Assembly (NCBI GenBank): GCA_016841245.1
Contig: JAENZN010000017.1
Location: forward strand, 1 to 64,000
Length of the DNA stretch: 64,000 nucleotides
Direction: 5' to 3'
DNA from: Syntrophomonas sp.
Lineage (GTDB): Bacteria; Bacillota; Syntrophomonadia; Syntrophomonadales; Syntrophomonadaceae
The notes below the pieces were generated by a model. That model worked only from the letters and a program-made list of their open reading frames with translations, had not been told where the DNA came from and ran no database searches. Every line of letters starts with the position of its first letter. Positions within the stretch are counted from its first letter, which is position 1. This document shows positions 57,251 to 64,000 of this stretch, piece after piece. A program made the position numbers and the translations under genes.

Positions 57251-57922
57251 TTCATATCTTCCCTTCTATAATTATTGTTAAAAATAAGGCGGAGATCTTT
57301 TTGGGATTTCAAAAATTCAACAGGTCGAATAAGCATTTAATTATTTTATAAGCATTCCATCCTAAAGTGCTAATATTATTCAGTTTTTTTCTAAATACCA
57401 GTACTGCTGCAATATGAAATAGTGATAATATTTTTCCGTTATCATTTGCTTTCAGATAATATCCAGGAGTTATTTACATAATGAACAATATTCAAACAGA
57501 AGATATACAATCGGAAACAATATTATTCAATGCCACCAGATAAAAGGAAGCAAAATAATGGTAAATTAACTGTCTGTCTGGTAAAGTAAAATGGCTCCGG
57601 TACATCCCTCCTTTTTTACTCTTAACTTTGATATCTTGCAAGATTTATACCATTGTCGAGAAAAGTTTTATAGCCGTTGTTATTGTCAATACTAAAGCAA
57701 GCACATACATGTCGTACTTTGCTGTTATAAGGACGTGATATGTCTAATGAATCGTAGAGATATTCCCTGCTTGGTTTTCTTGCCTGAATAAAGGGGGGAT
57801 TATCTATAAAATAAATGAATTAATGAAATGTAACGCTGATAATTAGGCCTGTAGCTGCATTACAAAATTAATCTCATGGAAAAGATATCTTGAGTCAAAA
57901 GTCAAAAGCAGCAGCCACTAAA
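57251..57922. other. gene-free region upstream of the decayed Hdr copy
   Basis: About 670 AT-rich bases with no supported frame. It contains no terminator that I can see for the island; the regulatory dyad starts at its right end. Confidence 0.4.
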
Positions 57923-57962
57923 AGTGTCAGCTTCTTAGATAGATGTTCAAGAAACTGACACT
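57923..57962. promoter_or_regulatory. second 40-bp AGTGTCAG-N24-CTGACACT dyad
   Basis: Same arms and the same 24-bp distance as the dyad at 44289-44328. It lies about 220 bp before the second sigma-54 promoter. A half site CTGACAC at 58112-58118 is also present, 64 bp before the -24 GG, exactly where the right arm lies in the first copy. Confidence 0.7.
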
Positions 57963-58179
57963 TATTGTGACTTATCGTTGATGGTTAACTTAAAGATGCG
58001 TTTCCCAGCATATTTCCCATCAACTTTGCTAATGAATGCGCTGCAAAATCAGTGATACACTTAAACTAAGTTTTGCTTATTTTACGTTTCCTAAGATTTT
58101 ATTCTAATAATCTGACACCACTTTTATATTGCTAACAGTGTTATTGCCAATATAATCGACATTCTGTTAACCAAAAAAA

Positions 58180-58195
58180 TTGGCATGTTAATTGC
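58180..58195 (+). promoter_or_regulatory. sigma-54 promoter of the decayed Hdr copy
   Basis: TTGGCAT-N4-ATTGC, identical to the promoter at 44389-44404 except for one base in the spacer, with the GG-N10-GC distance kept. It now drives only remnants. Confidence 0.82.
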
Positions 58196-58229
58196 AACAA
58201 AGTTCACTAGATGCAACAAACGATAAAGA

Positions 58230-58454
58230 ATGTTTGATTATGCAAAAAGAGGCATCCTGAATGGAAACATAGACGTAGTTACCGAGGCAGTGTTGGGAGC
58301 AGCAAGGGGTGCAGTTGAAGTGTGTTTTGATTTAGTCGGAGTCATGGCTTTGTGGTACGGATTTGCTGCTGGCGGAGAAGAATATGATACCAGCGAAGTA
58401 CCGGAGGTAAAAGTTGGTGAAGTGCAAAACGGAAAATGTGTGAATGTTGTATAA
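58230..58454 (+). pseudogene. fragment of spore maturation protein A (SpmA) fused to unrelated codons
   Basis: A 74-codon frame whose middle part (GNIDVVTEAVLGAARGAVEV, then VGVMALWYGF) matches the N-terminal region of SpmA-type nucleoside-recognition proteins. The sequence leaves the family after that and stops. No ribosome site precedes ATG 58230. It looks like a recombination scar between a sigma-54 promoter and the Hdr remnants. Confidence 0.6.
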
Positions 58455-58620
58455 CGACTAGTACTGTTATCAAATCTTACTACTAAAAATGATAACGGCT
58501 TTTAGTCCAACTTTAGAGTGATGGGCAAATTTTTACATTTTACACTTGGGCATTCATTATTTCTACATTTTTTTAGCAGTAGTTACAGCAAATTAGATAG
58601 GAAAGGGAGGTATTCAAAGG

Positions 58621-59183
58621 CGTTATTTTATCAAATGTGTGAGTGCGCGCGATCGAAGCAAAGGTATGCCGTATTGTTCAAAAGCCTCTTGTATGTATAC
58701 AGCAAAGCAAGCAAAGGAACTAAAAAAAGCTCATCAGACGCAGACGTATGTGTCACGTATGTGGATATTAGGACAAACTTCAAAGATGCTGAAGAGTTTG
58801 TCCGCGGCGTCATGGAAAATGAGCGTGTACGTTATATCCGTGGACGCGTTGGCAAGGTATTTCCTGTTAATGATCGGTTAATCGTCAGAGCAGAAGATGT
58901 TCTGATGGGTACCCTTTAAAAATCGAAGCAGACTTATTTGTTCTAGGACTGCCATGGTTCCAGTAAAAGTACTAACACTTTGGTCAACAAGGTTGGAGGG
59001 AAGGCCGATGACAATGGGTTTATAACATCGGTTCCTCTCGCCCAAAGCGCTAACACCATGGAAAAAGGTGTATATTATGCTGGCGCTTGCGGTTTCCCTT
59101 GCGATGTTGGTGAATCGCTCAATCAAGGCAGTGCAGCCGCTGCAGGAGTATTATCTTATCTTCAAGTCAACGGGAGGCCGTGA
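58621..59183 (+). pseudogene. decayed hdrA copy
   Basis: C-terminal half of a short HdrA in several frames: FIKCVSARDRSKGMPYCSK, then ADDVLMG-type segments (EEFVRGVMENERVRYIRGR, VRAEDVLMG), then GGKADDNGF and YYAGACGFP. They align in order with residues about 160-335 of the intact HdrA at 46064-47083. The N-terminal FAD part is missing and at least three frameshifts are present. Confidence 0.85.
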
Positions 59184-59386
59184 ATGAGTAATTATTCATT
59201 AGAAAGGGAGGGTCTCGAAAAAGGGCAAAACTGTTATGACTTCATTTCAAACTGAAATCGAACAAAAGGCGGATTTGAACCTCGATGCGTACATGCAATG
59301 TGGCTGTTGTGCTGGTGGATACAGTGGATCGATTACATGGATTACAGTCCTCGTCAAATGATTCAGTTGATGAAGAATGAATAAGC
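59184..59386 (+). pseudogene. decayed hdrC copy
   Basis: Fragments of the HdrC ferredoxin region: NLDAYMQCGCCAGGYSGS, then in another frame YSPRQMIQLMKNE, matching the first cluster motif and the TPRKIIQLIK segment of the intact gene at 47095. The second cluster motif is gone. Confidence 0.75.
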
Positions 59387-59389
59387 GGG

Positions 59390-59877
59390 ATATTTTACCC
59401 AAAAGCTAAACGTAGAAGTAGTCCATTTAATCGATGTATTATCTGAACTATCTGTTTTTGAGACCCGGAAGGAAAGAATTCAAACAAAATTCAGAGACCT
59501 TAAGGTTGTTTGCTACTATGGATGTTTGACGGGTAGACAAATTCGAACCTGAAGCAAACGATTCGGAAAATTCACAAAGTATGGCTAATCTTTTAAAGCT
59601 CTTAGAGATTGATTCAAGGGATTGGTCTCATAAAACAGGGTGTTGTGGCGGAAGTCACTTGCTTTACGGGCCTGAACTTGCCACGATCAGAACGGATGAG
59701 GTCATAAGCCAGGCAAAGGTTGCCAGAGCATATCGTTGTGGTGTGCCCCTTGTGTTACTCAAATTTGGGATTCCGTTTACATGCCCAAGTACAAACATTC
59801 CGGTAGTATTTTTTACCCAGTAGCTTGGTCTAGCCTTAGGATACTCTGAAAAAGAGGTTGAACTTCACAAAAGGTAA
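59390..59877 (+). pseudogene. decayed hdrB copy
   Basis: Pieces of HdrB in order: FRDLKVVCYYGCLTGRQ, then WSHKTGCCGGSHLLYGPELA, then IPVVFFTQ and, after an in-frame TAG at 59821, LGLALGYSEKEVELHKR. The N-terminal CCG domain is lost, the first pieces are out of frame, and the last CxxC motif is missing. Ends at 59877. Confidence 0.85.
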
Positions 59878-59921
59878 AAACAATAAAACCTATAGTAAAA
59901 TAAGCAAGGAGGACTCTATTT

Positions 59922-61115
59922 ATGAATCGAACAGATTTAAGAAACAAGTATTCCATTGTAGGTGTAGGTTACACACCGCAGGGAAAAGTTCTGGGACGCT
60001 CTGCAAATAGTTTTTATCTCGAAGCGACCATGAACGCCATTAATGATGCGGGACTAAAAAAGGATGATATAGATGGTCTGATTTTATACCGCGATTTTCC
60101 GATTTTGCCCGGTGACGCCATGCATCATACAGGCAATGTCATAACCTACAGTCTTGGCATACGCCCTAAATTCTTAAGCCAGGAAGCTTACTGCTACCGG
60201 ACCAATATCAATAAAGCAATAGGTGCTATCGAAAACGGAACATGTAAGTATGTTCTTATCGTATTTGCCGAGAGCGGCAGAACCGGTCACCGTACATGGA
60301 CAGATGAGATTGACCTGTTCAGCAGCAAGCCCTATGATGAGTACGCCGCTTATGGAAACATTTCAGCTTTCACCAACTATGCCATGTTCGCTAGTCGTGC
60401 CATGCATGAACACGGAACAGGACCTGATATATGGTCGGAGATAGCTGTCGCACAGCGTAAATGGGCTAATCTGAATCCCAATGCTATTCAGTACAGCAAG
60501 CCTTTGACAAAGGAAGACTACATGGCAACACCGTTTCTTTCATGGCCGTTCCGTGCCCTGGATGCAACTGCATCAACCGATGGCGGCCGCGCAATTATCA
60601 TCACCACCACAGAGCGGGCCAGAGAACTCAAGAATCCGCCTATCATGATCCGCGGATACGGCTCTGCCAATGATACTGCCAAGGGCTGGCAGCTTACTCC
60701 GGGCGATCCCGCGAGCAGCGCCCGTATTGCCGGAGCCCAAGCTTTTGAGATGGCCGGACTGTGTACAAAAGATATAGGCGCAGCCCAGATATATGACTGC
60801 TACACCTATACGGTTGAGGCAACCCTGGGTGATTACGGATTCTTCGAGAAGACAAAACAACGTGACTTCTTAACAGTTGAGAACTTAGGACCCGGCGGAG
60901 ATTTCCCGATAAACACCGGTGGCGGGCTGCTTTCTGAAGGTTATGGTATGGGATTGACTCCCATAGGCGAAGCTGTGATGCAGATGTCCGGGCGTTGTGG
61001 AGATCGTCAGTTAGGTGTGGTACCTGGCACAAAAATGCCTGAATTCATGATCGTCTCCGATAACGGCGGTTTCTATCAAAGCAACGAAACTCTTATTTTA
61101 GAAAGGGGTAAATAA
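59922..61115 (+). CDS. thiolase-superfamily protein (SCP2/BbsB-like)
   Basis: A 397-aa thiolase-fold protein. ATG 59922 follows AGCAAGGAGG. The N-terminal half has the nucleophile candidate C91 (EAYCYRTN). In the C-terminal half the usual GHP motif is replaced: GGLLSEGYGMGLTP has Tyr-Gly where the catalytic His normally stands. It overlaps functionally with the DUF35 gene 3 bp downstream, as in benzylsuccinate-pathway thiolase BbsB/BbsA and archaeal acetoacetyl-CoA thiolase complexes. Likely cleaves or forms a C-C bond of an acyl-CoA, but the altered His makes this uncertain. Confidence 0.85.
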   Translation: MNRTDLRNKYSIVGVGYTPQGKVLGRSANSFYLEATMNAINDAGLKKDDIDGLILYRDFPILPGDAMHHTGNVITYSLGIRPKFLSQEAYCYRTNINKAIGAIENGTCKYVLIVFAESGRTGHRTWTDEIDLFSSKPYDEYAAYGNISAFTNYAMFASRAMHEHGTGPDIWSEIAVAQRKWANLNPNAIQYSKPLTKEDYMATPFLSWPFRALDATASTDGGRAIIITTTERARELKNPPIMIRGYGSANDTAKGWQLTPGDPASSARIAGAQAFEMAGLCTKDIGAAQIYDCYTYTVEATLGDYGFFEKTKQRDFLTVENLGPGGDFPINTGGGLLSEGYGMGLTPIGEAVMQMSGRCGDRQLGVVPGTKMPEFMIVSDNGGFYQSNETLILERGK

Positions 61116-61117
61116 GA

Positions 61118-61546
61118 ATGACTCAAGTATTAAAAGTAAATCTGCCTTACGACCTCAGAGTCAGCTCTGATAATGCTATGTTTTATCAAACTGCTCATGA
61201 TGAACATAAATTTATTCTGCCACACTGCAAAAGCTGCGGACAGTATTTCTGGCCTGGTGCTTTTATCTGCCAGCACTGCGGCAGCACGGATGTTGAGTGG
61301 AAAGAGGCTTCGGGCCATGGCAAAATTTATTCCCACGTGGAAGGGCGATTCCCGTTCCATCCGGACATCAAGGAATATCTTCCAATTGCCATATGCTCTG
61401 TGGTCCTGGACGAGGGACCGCGCGTTTTCGGGCGCCTTGTTAACTATGAAGAAATCGAAAAGGTTCCTTATGATGCACCTGTGCATATCGTATGGCTTCA
61501 AGACGATGAAAAAGGATGCACAATCATGGGATGGGAAATGGATTAA
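61118..61546 (+). CDS. DUF35 / OB-fold zinc-ribbon acyl-CoA partner protein (BbsA-like)
   Basis: A 142-aa protein with a rubredoxin-like zinc ribbon (C37-x2-C40 and C51-x2-C54) and a C-terminal OB fold (GKIYSHVEGRFPF, CSVVLDEGPRVFGRLV). In known complexes such proteins bind the CoA part for the partner thiolase. Starts 2 bases after the thiolase stop; the two are surely one operon. Confidence 0.9.
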   Translation: MTQVLKVNLPYDLRVSSDNAMFYQTAHDEHKFILPHCKSCGQYFWPGAFICQHCGSTDVEWKEASGHGKIYSHVEGRFPFHPDIKEYLPIAICSVVLDEGPRVFGRLVNYEEIEKVPYDAPVHIVWLQDDEKGCTIMGWEMD

Positions 61547-61555
61547 ATGTAGAGC

Positions 61556-61650
61556 ATAGATAAAGGCAAAGCTGTCGAAAGATGGAGACGCAAAGCTACA
61601 AAGAGAATCCCTGCAGGTTCCCTGTGGGGATTCTTTATAAAGGTGGCCGC
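61556..61650 (+). promoter_or_regulatory. c-di-GMP-I (GEMM) riboswitch-like element, 3' part degenerate
   Basis: GGCAAAGC (61565-61572), GAAA tetraloop (61577-61580) closed by a five-pair stem, and ACGCAAAGC (61588-61596) match the core of GEMM-I aptamers. A stem 61600-61611 / 61627-61636 follows. The expected closing GGGTTGCC-like strand is not clear (AAAGGTGGCC instead), so the aptamer may be truncated or altered. Confidence 0.55.
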
Positions 61651-61653
61651 ACA

Positions 61654-61804
61654 ATGAGTAAAGCATTGTATCCGGGTAGGTTTTGATCCGGTAACAAACA
61701 GGCAGGTAGAGACTGAAGTGCCAGTAATGGAACTTCCCACTGCAGAAGAATTGGCAGTACTTAAGAAAGTTGACCCCAATTACATCCTGGGATATGAGTT
61801 TTAA
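61654..61804 (+). pseudogene. short frameshifted gene behind the riboswitch-like element
   Basis: ATG 61654 with AAAGGTGG before it opens a frame of ten codons (MSKALYPGRF). Shifting by one base gives VGFDPVTNRQVETEVPVMEL and LPTAEELAVLKKVDPNYIL, ending at TAA 61804, which reads like a real protein tail. Together about 49 residues; family not recognised. Confidence 0.5.
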
Positions 61805-61830
61805 TCATTAAAATTTAATTACAGACAATA

Positions 61831-61883
61831 ATAGGCGGGGCATACATAAGACAGTTTGCATGTCTTATGTATGTCCCGCCTAT
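61831..61883. other. very long perfect hairpin
   Basis: A stem of about 22 bp (61831-61853 with 61861-61883; one mismatched position) around a 7-nt loop. Without T-run on either side. Might be a terminator variant or a regulatory RNA structure. Confidence 0.6.
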
Positions 61884-61956
61884 TACTATACTTGCGGATT
61901 AGCCGGTTAAGATGAAAAACTAATTGATCGCAGAAATTTCTTATAAGCCAAATAAT

Positions 61957-61996
61957 AAAAGCCTGTCCGGGATATAATTTCTGCGGACAGGCTTTT
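61957..61996. terminator. bidirectional intrinsic terminator
   Basis: AAAAGCCTGTCCG (61957-61969) pairs with CGGACAGGCTTTT (61984-61996). A-run on the left and T-run on the right allow use for both the thiolase operon and the DUF169 gene on the minus strand. Confidence 0.85.
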
Positions 61997-62144
61997 AATT
62001 ATGGTTTATTACTTTACATATTGATAGAAGTGAAAACTGAACAGGGCAGTGTTATGAGTTTTATGAAATCACTTCAAAGAAAAAAGATAAACGATTTTGT
62101 ACATAGTTTTTTCAATATTGGGTACTCAGAAGATAGTAAAATAA

Positions 62145-62879
62145 TTACTGCCAATTCATCTTATCTGCTAATCGATTATAAGCTGGTTTCTTATTGGTAC
62201 GTTCCATAACTTTTTCGTTGATTTTAGGTAGTGCTTCCATTATTTCGGGTAATAAAGCAAAGGGAATACCCATAACCATTTCCTCAGCTTGTTCATCAGT
62301 GGCATTTCGTGAGCCGTAGCATCCCAAACTGATATTAATTTCCTGCATTAGCATGGGAATTACAGTTACATCAACACAGAGTCCCTGGGATACCGCAGTA
62401 GAAAATGAGCCCCGATTACCTTTCTTATAATTACTTGCTAGTATAAGCCACATAATATCATAAGGTTTGCCTTGTAAAATAACTACATCTGGTTCGAAAT
62501 CAGCATCACTCAATGGTGCAAGCAATATGGCTGAATATTGTCCCTCAGGAATTCTAGGGGTCTGAGTTGATAAATTAGCCCCGTAACTAGGATCAGCGAA
62601 TACACCCAGGCGATGGGTCATTTCTCCCCGGGCAATTTTATCTGGCAGAGGTCTTAACCCTAATGCCGCAGCCCCATTGGCACAGCTAATATTATCAACT
62701 GTTACTGCTACCTTTTCACCTTTTTGAGCCATCATAACCGACTGACAATAGGTGAGGGACAAGTCATCCTGGTATCCAGAAGGAACGTCGGTACCTGCTG
62801 CCAGGAAACGTACTGCCACCGGGGAACGGGATAGAGTTAGAATATCGTCCAATATTTTAGCATAGCTGTTATTGATCAT
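62145..62879 (-). CDS. DUF169 family protein
   Basis: A 244-aa cytosolic protein. SPVAVRFL near the N-terminus, YCQSVMMAQKGEKVAVTVDNISCANGAAALGL and GCYGSRNATD fit DUF169, a family of unknown biochemistry often found in anaerobes and near corrinoid or redox genes. Conserved Cys residues (YCQ, SCANG, GCYG) might hold a metal or cluster. ATG follows AAAGGAGCATTC. Convergent with the thiolase operon. Confidence 0.8.
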   Translation of the reverse strand: MINNSYAKILDDILTLSRSPVAVRFLAAGTDVPSGYQDDLSLTYCQSVMMAQKGEKVAVTVDNISCANGAAALGLRPLPDKIARGEMTHRLGVFADPSYGANLSTQTPRIPEGQYSAILLAPLSDADFEPDVVILQGKPYDIMWLILASNYKKGNRGSFSTAVSQGLCVDVTVIPMLMQEINISLGCYGSRNATDEQAEEMVMGIPFALLPEIMEALPKINEKVMERTNKKPAYNRLADKMNWQ

Positions 62880-63589
62880 ATGAATGCTCCTTTGAAATTT
62901 TTTATTTTTTGTAAACTCTAATGAAAATTTAGGATCCGTTCGTTGTTCACAAATACCCTGACTGCCCTGTTGGTGTTAAATCAAGCTTTCTCCATCATTA
63001 TCATAAGCATTACTCTAATACTTGCTGTACTGATAACACACTCTTTATCTCTAAACCTGGTGCCATAGCTGATATATCTGACTAACTCTTATTGGTAAAG
63101 CTGACTTTAAATATATGCGCTATCCTTCCTGTTAAAACTCTAATTACTGCTTCAAGCAGGTTCTTTTCTATGGGGAATAAACCGTTAGAAACATAGCCTT
63201 GATTAACATGAATTTCATCAGAATTAAGTCTAGCCCAGAGATCAGTTCGAGTCGTATTTTATCCAACAAGGGGCAAGAAAATAGCACCAGTTACTAATGG
63301 TAATATTATAAACCTTAACATTAAAAGCAATATATAATGACCAAACGATTACATTAAATAGTCTAAACCAGCCCGAGTGGCTGGCTTAACTTAAATAAAA
63401 ATTACTCGTAGCTGGATGTTTTTCTATGAATGCTATTGCTTATTTTTCATATTTACTTTACAGAGCCATTTTATTTATTATAGCACAGCCGGAATGCATT
63501 TTACTATGAGCATGACCTTAATGATACTGGCATATATTAGTATGAACGTATATCACAAAATAGCTTCTAAGAGGGGGGCATAGAAAGAA
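62880..63589. other. gene-free region at the right border of the island
   Basis: About 710 AT-rich bases without a supported gene. A minus-strand frame around 63090-63170 reads LFPIEKNLLEAVIRVLTGRI, which may be a gene remnant, but I cannot name it. A small CCAGCC/GGCTGG hairpin lies at 63368-63384. Confidence 0.4.
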
Positions 63590-63868
63590 ATGGAAAAACG
63601 CAGGGAAGCATTTAATCGAGTAATGGCAGACTTTCTGGAAATACCCAAAGATCTGGTTATGGATATTCCCAAACTCACCATGGTGGGCAGAAATGAATTA
63701 TATATTGAAAATCACAAGGGAATTATCGAGTATCGGGTAGATATGGTGAGAATTAACCTCAGCCGGGGATTTATAGAGATACAGGGGAATAACCTGGAAA
63801 TTAAGACATTAATGCCGGAGGAGTTGTTTTTGATAGGAGAAGTTCATGCCATAATATTCCGGGATTAA
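63590..63868 (+). CDS. yqfC: sporulation protein YqfC
   Basis: A 92-aa protein. FLEIPKDLVMDIPKLTMVGRNELYIENHKGIIEY and the C-terminal EIKTLMPEELFLIGEV are typical of YqfC, made in the mother cell under sigma-E. ATG after GAGGGGGG. Followed by yqfD, as in Bacillus. Confidence 0.93.
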   Translation: MEKRREAFNRVMADFLEIPKDLVMDIPKLTMVGRNELYIENHKGIIEYRVDMVRINLSRGFIEIQGNNLEIKTLMPEELFLIGEVHAIIFRD

Positions 63869-63883
63869 GGAGGGAGGATAGAA

Positions 63884-64000
63884 ATGGGTAACAAGTTCTT
63901 TGATCATTTTGGAGGTATTGTAACCATCAAGCTGCTGGGTCAGAGACCAGAAAAAATTATTAATATGGCCTTAGCGCGCGGCATATTTCTGTGGGATTTG
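63884..64000 (+). CDS. yqfD: sporulation protein YqfD, N-terminus (cut by window end)
   Basis: 39 codons up to the window edge. ATG 63884 after AAGGAGGGAGGATAG, 15 bases behind yqfC. The start GGIVTIKLLGQRPEKIINMA is typical of YqfD, a membrane protein of sporulation. Confidence 0.9.
   Translation, partial: MGNKFFDHFGGIVTIKLLGQRPEKIINMALARGIFLWDL

Noticed and set aside
62021-62209. 62-codon open frame on the plus strand
   Set aside because: It overlaps the end of the DUF169 gene and has no clear ribosome site; composition is that of intergenic DNA.
1-64000. tRNA, rRNA, tmRNA or integrase attachment sites
   Set aside because: No T-loop-like GGTTCGAATCC segment, ribosomal RNA or integrase gene was seen by eye anywhere in the window.

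Overview
The window looks like a chromosomal segment of an anaerobic, endospore-forming Firmicute of the Clostridia, most like a syntrophic fatty-acid oxidiser of the Syntrophomonadaceae type. The reasons are the sporulation genes (spoIIP, yqfC, yqfD), the Firmicutes gene order comEA-comEC-holA-rpsT-spoIIP-lepA-hemW-hrcA-grpE-dnaK-dnaJ-prmA-rsmE-mtaB-rpsU-yqeY-yqfC-yqfD, many TTG/GTG starts with strong AGGAGG sites, and a metabolism built on CoA-transferases, a thiolase and heterodisulfide-reductase-like redox proteins. The genus-level guess is an inference from gene content.

Layout. 1-2.4 kb: a butyrate/4-hydroxybutyrate-type CoA-transferase and a small DUF1540 protein. 2.6-5.5 kb: competence genes comEA and comEC. 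5.7-18.5 kb: an accessory block with a serine hydrolase, an amidohydrolase, a MATE exporter, an MBL-fold hydrolase framed by inverted 29-bp repeats, a decaying PadR/HAAS/DUF4097 envelope-stress operon, an ECF sigma/anti-sigma/ABC-transporter operon, a Nudix hydrolase and a FAD oxidoreductase. 18.6-24.5 kb: holA, a second sigma/anti-sigma pair, a small secreted protein, rpsT on the opposite strand, spoIIP and a yqxA-like gene (gpr is absent). 24.8-30.6 kb: murJ, lepA, an inserted methyltransferase and hemW. 30.6-42 kb: a CIRCE-controlled heat-shock operon containing an archaeal-like (group III) chaperonin between hrcA and grpE, then prmA, rsmE, mtaB, HIT, rpsU and yqeY.

42-63.5 kb is a metabolic island inserted where yqeY and yqfC would normally be close. 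It starts with a sigma-54 activator (CBS-CBS-PAS-AAA+-Fis), followed by a textbook -24/-12 promoter with an upstream 40-bp dyad and a five-gene cluster HdrC'-HdrB'-HdrA-HdrC-HdrB. Then come a two-subunit CoA-transferase, a CstA-family transporter, a winged-helix/M50 protease pair, a DUF1646 transporter, a ruined second copy of the Hdr cluster that still carries the sigma-54 promoter and the dyad, a BbsAB-like thiolase/DUF35 pair, a c-di-GMP-I riboswitch-like element and a DUF169 protein. The conserved cluster resumes with yqfC and the start of yqfD.

Working model (inference): the sigma-54 activator senses energy or redox state and switches on a soluble Hdr-like electron-transfer complex that serves CoA-thioester oxidation; the CoA-transferases, transporter and thiolase supply and process the acids. 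No tRNA, rRNA, CRISPR array or intact transposase gene was seen. Short palindromic REP-like repeats of two families (GGGGACGG and GGGGACATTCC types) sit at gene ends.
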